Shown here piece by piece: positions 10,886-21,140 of a stretch of DNA of 64,000 nucleotides (positions are counted from its first letter, which is position 1; every line of letters begins with the position of its first letter). Below the pieces are notes generated by a model that did no database searches, was not told the origin of the DNA, and saw only the letters and a program-made list of their open reading frames with translations. Origin of the DNA: Myotis daubentonii (lineage: Eukaryota > Chordata > Mammalia > Chiroptera > Vespertilionidae); contig NC_081847.1 of assembly GCF_963259705.1 (NCBI RefSeq), positions 68,097,754 to 68,161,753 on the forward strand, in the 5' to 3' direction. The position numbers were made by a program, and so were the translations under genes.

Positions 10886-11175
10886 TGGTCTCTACAGCTA
10901 CAATAATGTCCAAAGGCTGGGAAAGGAGAAGGCACACATATCAGTGGTACAGTCGGGATTCAAACTCAGGGTTGTAAGCATTTCCTTCTCTGTTTCCTCC
11001 AGGCTATATTTCCAGTGCCTTCTGGCAGGAATATAATTGGCAAAGCTCTGGAGCCCCGATTTAATCTGGTATCTATTTTGTTTGAATCAAACCTTGAACC
11101 AGAATCCTCTGGAGAGATCTGTTCCCAACAGCAAGGCTTCCTATGGAGAAGTTTTGACTTGGGCATTCTTGGCGA

Positions 11176-11215
11176 GTGTGTGTGTGTGTGTGTGGGGGGG
11201 GGGGGGGGAGGGGGC
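11176..11215 (+). repeat. (GT)n followed by a poly-G tract
   Basis: About nine GT units run straight into a G-run interrupted by a single A. The same arrangement recurs at 16943-16994. Confidence 0.95.
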
Positions 11216-12230
11216 GTGGAGGTGGCTCGACTAAGATGATCAGGAAGAGCCTTATAGTTTGGTTTGCAGAAATGAACCCTGGCCTGCGTGTCTAGCATTG
11301 GGTTCAGTTGTCAGCTGTTCTGTCCAATGCCAAGGGTGGAGATAGCTCCTCTTTTCAGAAAGCTGCAATTGGTTCTCAAAATGGGGAAAAGACTCCCTGG
11401 GTAGCTGGCCTGACTTACTGAGAACTCTTTTGCTTTTGGGAAATGATGGGTAATCCTAGGTAGTCTGATTACTCATTTCTCACCTGGCTCATTCAACTTG
11501 GGGTGGACCAAAATCACCCCTTGTTTTTCCTTGTTTTATCTTAATTGGTTTTTCTTTTAAGCAGGGCTTGAGAAAGAGGCCTTGAAATCCTGAGCCTGCA
11601 GAATCTGAGAGCATCTTATCATGGAATGAGGAACTATCTAATGTTTCCAAGCAGCATTAACTTCTTCCCTGCAACTGTGGAACTTACGCAATAGAAACAA
11701 ATGGTATTTCCCACTATTTGTGAAGTACATGGCAACAGAAACTCTATATTGTCCCTGTAGAAAAGAATTTCTCTATCATTATCGTTTTCCGCCCAACCCC
11801 GCCAACTGAAAGGTTTTTTTTTCCTCCTTCTCTGATCTTTTCATGAATGTTTCCCAGTTATGGCCTATTTTAGGCACAGCCCTGGAGATATATATAAGGG
11901 CTCCCTAGTAGAGATCCTGGAGGTAATGGGTGGAGGCTATGGGGACGAAGGGAGGAGAGACCAAGGCTGAAACAGGGGAAACAAAAAACCTCCCCCAGCT
12001 TGTGTTGCTTAGTCATGTTTGTTCAGTGAGTTGCACTGTGCCAGGAATAGCTGGGAGGCAGCCAGGCCCTGGACCAAGGGAGTCCCCATTGATGACACCA
12101 GTGCTGAGCCCCCTGTCTGAGTCATGTGACCTGAGTAGGCAGTGACCTGATGCAGAGGCCTGAAGGTGCCACCAACTTACTCTGGAGAAGCTGAAAGGAT
12201 CTTGCTTATTTGTGTGTTTATTGATTGGTT
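11216..12230. other. Intergenic DNA without recognised gene
   Basis: No long ORF, RNA gene or young repeat is visible. TATATATAAGGG at about 11889 resembles a TATA element but has no CpG island or recognised exon downstream, so no promoter is called. Confidence 0.4.
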
Positions 12231-12234
12231 GTTA

Positions 12235-12420
12235 GTTCGGTTATTGTTCCTCTCTCCCTGCTCTGGACTGGAAGCACCAGGGGGCAGGAACCTTATCTGT
12301 GGTGCTCACTGCTGGATCCCTGCCTGAGGGCCTGATGTTGTTGGTCTTTCACTTCTGTAACCCCAGGATCTCACTCAATGCCTAGCCCATAGTAGGTGCT
12401 TGTGGCAGATGCTTCTCTCT
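12235..12420 (+). repeat. L2 3' end fragment
   Basis: CTGGACTGGAAGCACCAGGGGGCAGGAACCTTATCTGT and CCTAGCCCATAGTAGGTGCTTG are diverged L2 terminal sequence. Confidence 0.6.
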
Positions 12421-12479
12421 TTTGGCAACAGAACTTAGGTTGTCCAGGTAGCCATGTCCCAGGAAATGGAGCAGGACTG

Positions 12480-12905
12480 TTCTAATTTGATAGTGACAAC
12501 CCTGCTTTTGGTCCGGAACTATTTAAGGGTGGTCATGTGACTCAGGCTGGCCTGTGAGGTGTAAGGGAAAGTCTGCATGCTGGGGCCTTTGGGGAAAATT
12601 TTCTCTCTCTGATGAGAGGCCAGAGGAGAGCTTCAACCCCCTTCCTGTTCCTCCCCCCCTCCCCCATTTTCCCTTCTCTTTTCTTTCCTGCTTTAGAGTT
12701 GTTTAGCAGGTGATGTTGCCATTGAGCGGCATCTTGTGAAACTGGGGATCCAAAACTTGGGAGAAAAGCCATGATCATGATGGGGATGGCAAGGTTGAAG
12801 GGACCTTGGTCCTTCATGATGTCACCAAATCCTGAACCAGCCAGAGGAACCAATCTCCTTTGGATCTTTTGTTAAATAAGCAATGTCTTTATGTTTTAAC
12901 CCACC
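12480..12905. repeat. Ancient LTR-like repeat
   Basis: CATGTGACTCAGGCTGGCC, GATGGCAAGG...GGTCCTTCATGATGTCACC and a final AAATAAGCAATGTCTTTATGTTTTAACCCACC resemble an old MaLR-type LTR or a related ancient repeat. The subfamily is not resolved. Confidence 0.4.
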
Positions 12906-12954
12906 AGTAACCCATTTTTCTCTTCCTTGCTGCCAAATGCAGCTAAATGAATTG

Positions 12955-13145
12955 AGCACTCAGTCCCCGAGTTGAATAAATAAGTCTTCACTTATTGAGC
13001 ACTTACTATCTGCTCTAAGCACTTTCGGTGTATTAACTTAGGAATCTTCGCAACAACCTTATGATATTGGTATAGTTATTATCCTTAGTTCACAGATGAG
13101 GAAAAGAAGGCACAGAGAGCTGAAGTAATTTATTAAAAGTTGTAT
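12955..13145 (-). repeat. MIR SINE
   Basis: CTTATTGAGCACTTACTATCTGCTCTAAGCACTTTCGG and TTCACAGATGAGGAAAAGAAGGCACAGAGAG are diagnostic. Confidence 0.88.
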
Positions 13146-13315
13146 CATTTTTCACTGGGGATGGGATGGTGGGGAGAAATATTCCAGAGGGATCAGAGGG
13201 AGTAACAGAATATAGAAGGGTTGGGGGTGAGCCAGGGGTGGGCTCCACCCACAAGTGAGGAAATGTTTCGATGGTCTTTTTGGCAGTGTGGGCCAATTCT
13301 TGGGTGAAGTATGAG

Positions 13316-13316
<1 letters not shown>

Positions 13317-13358
<42 letters not shown>
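13317..13358. repeat. (CT)n microsatellite
   Basis: About twenty uninterrupted CT units. Confidence 0.97.
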
Positions 13359-13362
<4 letters not shown>

Positions 13363-13416
13363 AGCAAATTTTTCTGAAGGTGAAGGAAATCTTCCATGGA
13401 TACAGCTGGGAAGGGG

Positions 13417-13770
13417 ACTAACATTTATTGACCGCCTACTATGTGCCAGTTATTGTCAGATATTTTGTATCAATGGTTCTCAACTGGGGGCAATTCTGTC
13501 CTTCAGGGGACATTTGGCAATGCCTGGAGACAACGGGGAAGAGAGTGCTACTGGTATCTAGTGTGTAGTGGGTACAGTATGTGGCTAAATGTTCTCAAAG
13601 CAAAGGATGCCTCTTCACAACTAAGAATTACCCCAAATGTCAATAGTCCTGAGGTTGAGGAACCCTGCTTTCCATACTTTTTTTCCTCTTACAAAGGTTC
13701 CCATTTTATAGATGAGACAACTGAGGCTCAGAGAAGTGCTGTGATCAGTCTAAGGTCATACAGGATAGCT
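13417..13770 (-). repeat. MIR SINE interrupted by MER5A
   Basis: ACATTTATTGACCGCCTACTATGTGCCAG precedes the MER5A copy, and CCCATTTTATAGATGAGACAACTGAGGCTCAGAGAAG follows it. The MER5A therefore landed in an existing MIR. Confidence 0.82.
13471..13667 (+). mobile_element. MER5A (hAT-Charlie MITE)
   Basis: Near full length, 197 bp: CAATGGTTCTCAACTGGGGGC, GGGGACATTTGGCAATGCCTGG, GTGCTACTGGTATCTAGTG, AATGTCAATAGTCC and AGGTTGAGGAACCCTG. Its ends form the CAGTGGTTCTCAA-type inverted repeat. Confidence 0.9.
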
Positions 13771-14234
13771 ACTCCAAAGTTCTCTACAATTTTCTGAGAA
13801 CCTTAGCAGTCAGCCACGTTTTGGGCAGAATTGACACCACTACCCAAACCTGGAAGGTTCACCCATCTCACATCCTTCAGTACCTGCCCAGGGGAGCTTC
13901 ACTCACCCACGGCCCAGATCAAATGCCACCTTGTCCATGATCCCAAAGGAACGAAGCTTGGAGGGCAGATGCTACCCCACTCTTATCCTGTGTCTTTAGG
14001 CCCTTCCAGTATTTACCCAGAGGCCAGTGGGAGAGCAATCCTGGGTGTTTGGAACAGAAAATAAATAAGCAATAATGTTCCTACCTAAAGGGCAATTATA
14101 ATCTACAGGGGGATAGTATGTGAAAACAGCTAATTCATTGAGGAGATAATAAAATCTCTGGCCAGTGAATAAGGATTGTACGGGCAGTTTGGAGAATGGG
14201 GTCTGTCCAAGAGGGCTGTTTGTACAAGCAATAC

Positions 14235-14450
14235 TAATTAAGAATAAACATTTATAGAGAATTTTCTAAGTGCTGGGCACTGCTCCAAGAACTTCCTATG
14301 GATTGACACATACGGTGTGAAGGACCCTGAGAGCTAGGTACCATTTTTATTCCCATTGTATTGGTGAGAACACTAAGGCTCTTGAGGCAAGGAAACCAGC
14401 TCCAGGTCACCCAGCTAGCAAGTGGGGGAGATGGGATTTGAACCTGAGCA
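14235..14450 (-). repeat. MIR SINE
   Basis: GTGCTGGGCACTGCTCCAAG, TCCCATTGTATTGGTGAGAACACTAAGGC and GGGATTTGAACCTGAGC mark a complete but diverged copy. Confidence 0.88.
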
Positions 14451-15094
14451 TCATATCTTCCTGTGAGGCAGGTGAGGTCATTTGTCACACAGAGCAGCCT
14501 GGGCTAGAAGACCTTATCTATGGCCGAGTGGATGGGAGGGGGGCTCAGGCAGAGCAGCTGTCAATCAGTAACAGAGCAGATCATTTCTTCTGGGAAATGT
14601 GGAAAGGGTAGGCTCTGCTCATGGGAGCAAAGAAGTTCAGAAGGAAAAGAAGGAAGGATAGAAGGAAAGAATAAGGGAAGGGAAAGAGAAAGAGTCACAG
14701 AGAGAGAGAATCACGCGTGTTTCTTCCCAAGGTCGTGGCAGTGCCCGAGGGCACCAAAAAGGCTGGGTATCCCAAAGGTGACATAGCACGGGCGGGGCCC
14801 GCCCCTCTTTCTTCCTTGGGCCGGCGGGGGCGCGCGTGTTAGGGCGGGCTTGCTGCTGAGCTCTCCGGGTGTTTACTCGGCCCAGCAGCAGCGGTGGCGG
14901 CCGGACCTGGACCTGCGTGCGTGTGCCTGTGCGCGCAGGGTGTCGCATGTGTCGGGTGGGAGTGGCGTAGCCCGCGGCGGGGGTGGGGGCGCCACGCGTT
15001 CGGGTGCAGAGTTGTGCGCTAGCCTCCGAGCTCCGCGGGGCCCCTTCCGGAGGATTCCTCCCGCCCGAGCGCCGCGGGCGGCCCCGACCCGGTC

Positions 15095-15430
15095 GTGCCG
15101 AGAGCTTCCGAAGTCGCCGCCAAGCGCCGCGGCGCGTCTCTGCGGCTCAGCGCGGCGTGGCACTTGGCAGACGCTCCCTGGGCGGGCGGGTGGCGGGGGC
15201 CGCCGTCTGGGAGCCCCGAAGGCCGCCTCCTCCCGCCTCTGGTCCAGCCTCCGCGCGCTGCCTCCGCCCCCAGCCCGGGTCCCCCGCCCCCAGTCCCGCC
15301 CGCCGCGCCAAGCGCCCGGCCCGCGGCTGAGCCGGCGCGCCCCGTCCGGGATGGGGTGCTTGGACCCCTGAGTCGCCGTTCGGCGCGACTCCGCGCGGGG
15401 GAAGGAGCCGGCACCACGCGGCTGCGCTAG
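15095..15430 (+). other. Upstream ORF ending 1 nt before the PREX1 start (111 codons)
   Basis: An open frame in the GC-rich leader runs to a TAG at 15428-15430, with one base between it and the PREX1 ATG at 15432. If transcription starts upstream of 15095, ribosomes translating it would stop next to the main start. The peptide is Ala/Pro/Arg-rich with no known domain, as expected of unselected CpG-island sequence, so regulation by it is inference only. Confidence 0.3.
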
Positions 15431-15431
15431 A

Positions 15432-15644
15432 ATGGAGGTACCCGGCGGCAGCGATCGCAGCGGCGACGGGGCTGAGGACGGAGCCCACCAGGACCCCCGG
15501 GCCCCCGGCGCCGCGGCGCCTAGCTCCGGTCCGTGCGCGGCCGCCCGGGAGTCGGAGCGCCAGCTGCGCCTCCGCCTGTGCGTCCTCAACGAGATCTTGG
15601 GCACCGAGAGGGACTACGTGGGCACCTTGCGCTTCTTGCAGTCG
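15432..15644 (+). CDS. PREX1: P-Rex1, first coding exon (N-terminus; 5' part of DH domain)
   Basis: This exon encodes residues 1-71 of P-Rex1, the PIP3- and Gbetagamma-dependent Rac guanine nucleotide exchange factor that acts at the plasma membrane downstream of GPCRs and receptor tyrosine kinases. Residues 1-40 are a Gly/Ala/Pro-rich disordered leader containing [20 protein letters not shown], which I recall as identical in human. Residues 41-71 enter the Dbl-homology (DH) domain, with the CR1 signature ERDYVGTL after NEILGT. The start has A at -3 and G at +4 (strong Kozak context), and an in-frame TGA lies 60 nt upstream (15369-15371). Translation ends at codon 71 (TCG), followed by GTGAGT, so the intron is phase 0. 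The first 20 residues differ from human at several sites, while the DH part is essentially unchanged, as expected for a true orthologue. P-Rex2 is a less likely alternative. The remaining domains (PH, two DEP, two PDZ, IP4P) lie in exons beyond the window. Confidence 0.95.
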
Positions 15645-15650
15645 GTGAGT
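15645..15650 (+). other. PREX1: PREX1 exon 1 splice donor
   Basis: TCG|GTGAGT matches the mammalian donor consensus at positions +1 to +6. It falls exactly where the human protein passes from exon 1 sequence to the AFLH... segment of exon 2. Without splicing, the frame stays open to a stop at 15780-15782. Confidence 0.93.
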
Positions 15651-15799
15651 GTCTCCCGGGGAGTGCGGGGACGGCGGGGCGCGGGGCCTCAGCGCGGGCC
15701 GGTCCCCACAACCTGTGGCCACAGATCCCGGGGGTCGCGAGAGTCGCCTCAGGGGCGCCCCGCGGGGCGCGCAGAGAAGTGAGGAGACCCGGGCTCCTC

Positions 15800-16285
15800 T
15801 AGAGCTGGTCTGTCGCTTTCCTGGCTGGCCCGCAGTCCAGCCCCGTCCCGGGGTCTCCCGCACTTGGTTTCTCCCCAGGCACGCTGCCCTTTTGTCTTTT
15901 TTCCCCCCTCCGCGCCTTTCAAATAGTTTTAAAATTAGTTACATCCGTGAGGCAGGGGCTCTGCGACCCAAGCGCCTGGAGCTTTTGCTTCTGCTTGTGT
16001 GACGCCAGGGCTTTCTTCGCCGCCTGGTGCCCTACCGAGCCCTCAGCCAGGACTGCCCCTGGAAATGCTAGAGCCCAGCGTCCCTCCGCGCTGACGGAGT
16101 AGGACAAAGCCCAGAGCCTGGAGGATGGACGGACACCGACGAGACCCCAGCGTGGGACTCCTGGTCCCCACGCACACGCTTTTCCTGGAGCTTGGGGACA
16201 GTGGGGGCTAGAACTCACGACTTGGCAATCCAAACCCTCGCCACCCCCCCACCCCCCATCTCTAAGTTTCAAAACCACAGCCACA
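15800..16285. other. Proximal intron 1, unique sequence
   Basis: GC content falls from the CpG island to ordinary intron. No repeat or further exon is recognised. Confidence 0.5.
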
Positions 16286-16289
16286 GACA

Positions 16290-16500
16290 CTGTAAAATAA
16301 CAACTGAGCGCTTACTATGTGGCAGGCGCCTGCATGTGTCATTAGGGTTAACCGTCACAAGTGGCCCATGAAGTAGGGACGAGCATATCCCCCAGTTGTT
16401 AGATGGGAGAGTTTAGCTCCTGGAGAGGTTGAGTGCCCGGAAATCACTGGTTAGTTGGGGATGGTGGGTTTTGAAGCAGGACAGGCCCAGCCGGTGCTTT
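16290..16500 (-). repeat. MIR SINE
   Basis: ACTGAGCGCTTACTATGTGGCAGGCGCCTGC and GTTAGATGGGAGAGTTTAG, with AGAGGTTGAGTGCCC, mark a diverged copy. Confidence 0.85.
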
Positions 16501-16530
16501 AAACCCCCTATCCTGTGCTGCATTTCGTCC

Positions 16531-16552
16531 TTTTTTTTTTTTTTTTTTTTTC
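16531..16552. repeat. Poly-T tract
   Basis: A run of about 21 T bases with no SINE body attached on either side that I can recognise. Confidence 0.9.
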
Positions 16553-16942
16553 TGTGAGAGGGAGGAAGGGGCCGCTTCCTTACTCTCCTAGGAAGTGAGA
16601 AAAGTGGCTTCGTGGTGGAGGGGGTGGGACCGGACCAAGCGTTTCTGAGAGTTAGGAGACGCCAGGGCTTTAATCTCTGTGCCTCCTGCTGGGACCTCAT
16701 TTACTCCCTTCTCAGCTCTAGGAAGTCTTTTAATCCTGGTTCAGGAAGGGCTGGTGGGGGCGGTGGTGTTTCCTTTAGGGACCTCAGAGCCGGGCTCTGC
16801 AGCTTCCAGTCTCTGGGGGCAAGAGGGAGAGTGGACTCTGGCATCCCCTGGGATAGCTAGTGGCTTGGGGGTGTAGCTGAGGCTGTGTGAGGTCCGAGTT
16901 CCAACTCAGGGAGGAGAGAGCCCTTCTGTCTGTGCAAAGAGG

Positions 16943-16983
<41 letters not shown>

Positions 16984-16994
16984 GGGGGGGGGGG
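16943..16994 (+). repeat. (GT)n followed by a poly-G tract
   Basis: About nineteen GT units are followed by TT and a run of G. The layout is like 11176-11215. Confidence 0.95.
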
Positions 16995-16999
16995 TGAGT

Positions 17000-18190
17000 T
17001 TTACAGAGGCATTGAAAACCGTTTGGCTAAAGGACCCATCTAGAAAGGCTTGTGAGAATAAGGCAGGGTTAGCATTCTCTCTCCTGCCCCCATCTCTCCC
17101 TCTCTCACAGTTAAAAAAGAAAAAAGGAAAAAAAAAGGATCTGCTCAGTTTGAAGCTGGCAGTTTCTGAATTAAAGATGTAGACAGCTCTGCCATCTCTG
17201 AGCAATGTCAAATTCTAGGGAACTCCTCACTTCTCCTTCTGAGCCACTCCCTGCTCCTCAGTCTGGAAGGGAGAGAGGAAAGCAATTTTTCTGTTAATGG
17301 GAAAGAAAGCCCTTGCCCTAGATGGTGTGGTGCAGATATAGATTGTGTGTGGGTTAACTATGGTTTTACATTGTCCACGTGTAGATTCCGAGGAAGCTGG
17401 AATAATGGAAATTGATTGGAATCAACCATTCTTATTATAGAAAAAAAAAGATCTCGCTACTTCCACATTATCTCCTTGGCATTTTTAATTTCCTGAGTTT
17501 ATAATTTCTGTTTATTGACCTGTCGTTTCTGAGATGAGCTGTTCCAACTTTGACATCTTGGACCAGTGTCATCTGTCCTGGCCTCAGTTTCCCCACTTGT
17601 AAAACGAGGGGAGGGGAATCCAGGCTTCCTTTGGGCCTTGTCCTTTTGGGTGTCACCAAGCTGGTGTCAGAAATGGACTGATTGTGTAACCTGACCAGCC
17701 ATACCTTGTTTGTGATCTGCAGGCCTCTCTCGGTTTGTTCCCTCAGAAACAGCCCCTAAACAACCCAAGACCTTTTCGTTTTGAAAACCCAGGGCTCAGA
17801 GCTTCAGGAACAGTTAATTACCAAAGCTTTCCACGCAGCAGCGACGCTGGCAGCCTGCAGGTTGTGATTCTCTTCTGTCTTCCCACTCTCTCCTCCCAGC
17901 TTTTATACTTGCTAAGGGATTTTACCCCCAGCCTCCTGGCTTGGGAGAATGGAAGAATGCTCAGTAATCCCGCGTTGCTTTTAATTCCATGTGGCAGAGA
18001 CAGGCATCGAAGGGCTGCCCTGGCCTTCGTGTGCCCCTGGTTTTAAGCTTCCATTGCCAGTAAAAATGAAGGCTTTGTACAGACTGAACATTGTGGGAGA
18101 TGCAGAAAAGCCAGCTCTAGGTTCCTGCCCTCAAGGAGAGGTCAGCCTTGTGGAGGGTGGCAAAATGGGGATTTACAAAACTTCAAGTGC
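17000..18190. other. Intron 1 unique sequence; possible regulatory DNA
   Basis: There is no recognised repeat across about 1.2 kb, an unusually long repeat-free interval here. About 17800-17860 contains AACAGTTAATTACCAAAGC, a homeodomain-type AT core, inside non-repetitive sequence. Enhancer function is a guess. An A-rich tract lies at 17113-17137. Confidence 0.35.
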
Positions 18191-18194
18191 CAGG

Positions 18195-18415
18195 CTGGGC
18201 TCTGGACTAGACCACTTGAGGTCAAGTCCTGGGGCTCTGTGACCTTAGGCAAGTGGCTTATCCTTTTTGAGCCTCACTTTTCTCATCTGTAAAGTGGGGG
18301 GATGATAATAGATCTTATCTTAGAGGGTTTTTAAACGGATGAGTTATATAAATACATATAAAGCACTTAGAACATGCCCGGCAGGCAGTAAGGTATATAA
18401 GTATTAGTTATTATA
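18195..18415 (+). repeat. MIR SINE
   Basis: Contains GACCTTAGGCAAGTGGCTTATCC, CCTCACTTTTCTCATCTGTAAAGTGGGG and AAAGCACTTAGAACATGCCCGGCA. Confidence 0.92.
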
Positions 18416-18754
18416 ATTAATTATTATGTTACATGATAATTAAACAATACAGGTGATTAGGATTATAGGATTCCAGCATCCAGAGAATAGGGGTTATCAG
18501 GGAGGGCTGCCTGGAGAAAGTGAGATCCCTCTCCGCACAGAAAGGAGGACTGGGACTCCACTTTGAGTGGATTTTGTTTTGACCATGTAAACTCTGGCCA
18601 CAGGAACCAGTGGTTTTGTTGGGTTCCGGGCCTGGGACTCTGTGCTTTCCCCAGATTCTCCCCATCTTTTCCAACATCCTTTAGGGACTGGATTGCACCA
18701 CCTTCCCCATCTCCAAGGGGGACTGACAGCTTTGGTGCCCTCTTCTGTGTGTGT

Positions 18755-18772
18755 GTGTGTTTGAGTCATGGA
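18755..18772. repeat. Short (GT)n tract
   Basis: About seven to eight GT units. Confidence 0.8.
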
Positions 18773-18959
18773 AAGGCAAGGGCAGCCCTCTGGGAGGATG
18801 CTGGCTCTCTCTCGGAAGACAGCACAGGAGTTGTGAGAGAAATTGCCCTGGCTTCTGATTCTGGACAGTGGATCTCAACATTTAGAAGCTCCCACTGGGT
18901 TGAGCGCTCCCTGTGTTGAGTGCTCTTGGACAGTATTGATGAGGATGATAACCATCATA

Positions 18960-19150
18960 GTTGTGACTGCATAGGAGCTGATACTGATTCACCATATACT
19001 GTTCTAAGCACTTTGCATGTACCAACTCATTTGCGCTTCCCAACAACCCTAAGAAGAGAGTGCTGTTGTGATCCCCATTGACACATGAGGAAACTGAGGC
19101 AAAGGTAGTTTAAGAGAGCTTCCCTGGGTCATGTAGGCAGCATTGCCAGC
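18960..19150 (-). repeat. MIR SINE
   Basis: CCATATACTGTTCTAAGCACTTTGCATGTACC and CACATGAGGAAACTGAGGCAAAGG are clear. Confidence 0.9.
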
Positions 19151-19414
19151 ATTTGAGCAACCCCAGAACTCATGTCCCTGGCCACTTCACTGCCATTGGC
19201 TTACAAAAGTTTTGGTACATGATTTATTAAGGTGGCAAAACTGGAATTCGACCCAGGTCTGTGTGACCCTGACCCTCAGCCGGTGCTTCCTTCAGTTACT
19301 TCCCCTCTGTGACTTCTTTTCTCTCTTCCGCAAAATGGCCTGAACTATAGAAGAATGAAAATGTCAGGCTGCCAGTTCCTTCTCTGTGCTTTGTGTCTGT
19401 TCATCGCATGAGGG

Positions 19415-19635
19415 TTCAGTGTGGGGCTCTGGAGTCAGGCTGCTGCTGTTTAAATTCTGGTTTTATCTCACATCAATTGGGCAGGTCACCAACCTGCACT
19501 GTGCCTCAGTTTCCTCATCTGTGCAATGGGCATAGTACCTGTGTCATAGGGGTGTTGCAAAGTGTGAATGAACCTGAGGTTAAAGCTCTTAAACTGTGCC
19601 AGGCACATAGTAGGTGCTCAGAATGCTATGGTGGG
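19415..19635 (+). repeat. MIR SINE
   Basis: GTGCCTCAGTTTCCTCATCTGTGCAATGGG and AACTGTGCCAGGCACATAGTAGGTGCTC mark a near-complete copy. Confidence 0.93.
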
Positions 19636-20245
19636 CTTTTTTGGGGATGTGCAGCAATGGAGGGGAGGCAGCTGAAGTTGTCGGTTTGTGGCTCAAAGTC
19701 TTGCCCTTGAAGAGGAGGCTGAGTGAGCCTTGAGCCCACCTACTTCTTGGTTGGATTGGTTTGGGGTCCCTGCCTGCCAGGAGGGAGATCTCAGGAGTAG
19801 GTGCCAGCAGATCCTGTGATGGGTGTGCCAGCTGGGCAGTGGTGGGAAGAGGGGGGAACCTGGGTGGGTAGGGGGAGGGGTTCCCCTTGGCTGAGGACAG
19901 AGACCCAGGCACCCAGAGATCTGCCCCATTGGCTGGGCTGGGCCAGGGTCCCTGAGGATCAAGGGTGTGTGAGCAGAAAGCTCACAGAATACTTTCTGTG
20001 GTTCTGCTTTTTGGGGGTGGGAGCCCAAAGCTTTTCTTCTCATTGGAGCTCTGCTTGCCAAAACAAGAAACTGTGGTTTTGTGTTGTCACTATTTTTTGT
20101 TTTTTTAAAAACGTTCTGTGCTCCTAGTCTGACACTAGGGAGCAGTTCCAGGGAATGGGGGTGAGGGGCACACTTTTCATTCTGCAGTCACTGAAACAGA
20201 ATGACCTACCCAGTGACTTGGGGGATTCTCATGAGGTTGTGTTGC
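19636..20245. other. Intron 1 unique sequence
   Basis: G-rich non-repetitive intronic sequence. Overlapping short ORFs on both strands show no recognised domain. Confidence 0.4.
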
Positions 20246-20249
20246 AGAA

Positions 20250-20525
20250 AGTAGGAGGCTAAGAAGTGTATATAACACAGTTCCACTTTGGGAAAATAAA
20301 CAATAACCGTAATATACACATGGACATTATACGTACAACATTACAGGAGTTTGGAGAAAAGGCTAGACCGATGTGTATCTTATGGAGAAAGGCAAGCAGG
20401 AAGATAAAAAAGGAAAAAAAATGTATCAAATCCTATTTGTTATGCCCTTTTCATAGAAAATTATGCATGTGGATGTGAATGTATTTTTTACAAACATTCA
20501 ACAGAAAGAATTGCATTTTCAGCAT
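20250..20525 (+). repeat. Old L1 3' end
   Basis: GTGTATATAACACAGTTCCACTTTGGG...AATATACACATGGACATTATACG, followed by TTATGCATGTGGATGTGAATG, has the composition and order of an ancient L1 3' region. Confidence 0.6.
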
Positions 20526-20544
20526 GACTATTAGATTAATGCAA

Positions 20545-20762
20545 GAGCAATAGCAATAATAATTTGCTAACACTTACGTAGTGCTAAATGTTTGCAAGCC
20601 CTGTGTAAAGTAACTGTGCATCCACTCAGAATTTCCAGGTATTATTGTGCTTCCCATTTTAAAAAGGAAATGAAGGCACAGAGAGGCCAGGTAATTTTCC
20701 CCAAGATCACAGAGCCGGACAGAGCTGGGGTTTATGGTCTTGCTTCATAGCCCACATTCTTT
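20545..20762 (-). repeat. MIR SINE, target of the HAL1 insertion
   Basis: GCTAACACTTACGTAGTGCTAAATG and AAAGGAAATGAAGGCACAGAGAGGCC precede CATAGCCCACATTCTTT, the duplicated target of the element that follows. Confidence 0.85.
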
Positions 20763-20764
20763 TT

Positions 20765-20795
<31 letters not shown>

Positions 20796-20797
20796 AT
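20763..20797 (-). repeat. (AAAT)n tail of the HAL1 element
   Basis: On the + strand, about seven TTTA units followed by TTTTTAATTAAATC. It is the modified poly-A tail of the insertion and sits next to the target duplication. Confidence 0.85.
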
Positions 20798-21140
20798 TAA
20801 ATCTTTATTGTTCAGATTATTACATTTGTTCCTCTTTTTTTTCCCCCCCATATCTCCCCTCCTCCCAGTTCCCGCCCCACCCTCCGCCCTCACTTCCCAC
20901 CCACTGTCCTCATCCATAGGTGCACGATTTTTGTCCAGTCTCTTCCCACATCTCCCACACCCCTTTCCCCCCCAAGAATAGTCAGTCCATTCCCTTTCTA
21001 TGTCCCTGATTCTATTATAATCAACAGTTCATTCTGTTCATCAGATTATTAATTCACTTGATTCTTAGATTCACTTGTTGATAGATGCATATTTGTTGTT
21101 CATAATTTGTATCTTTACCTTTTTCTTCCTCTTCCTCTTC

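Larger units (their letters stand above)
14780..15800. promoter_or_regulatory. PREX1: CpG island and TATA-less promoter of PREX1
   Basis: CpG density rises sharply at about 14780 and falls by about 15800, in contrast to the CpG-poor flanks. GC-box-like motifs occur at 14790-14805 (GGCGGGGCCCGCCCC, palindromic), about 14838-14850 (AGGGCGGGC) and 15178-15190 (GGGCGGGCGGG), fitting Sp-family binding. No TATA box stands out. The transcription start cannot be placed from sequence alone; it should lie upstream of the ATG at 15432. The island spans the 5' leader, the whole coding part of exon 1 and the splice donor. Confidence 0.85.

Noticed and set aside
11880..11900. TATA-box promoter
   Set aside because: TATATATAAGGG occurs in AT-rich intergenic DNA without a CpG island, exon or other promoter element.
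14873..15604. 243-codon open frame antisense to PREX1 exon 1
   Set aside because: CpG islands lack stop codons by composition. The frame is Arg/Ala/Gly/Pro-rich, has no recognised domain, and overlaps the real exon.
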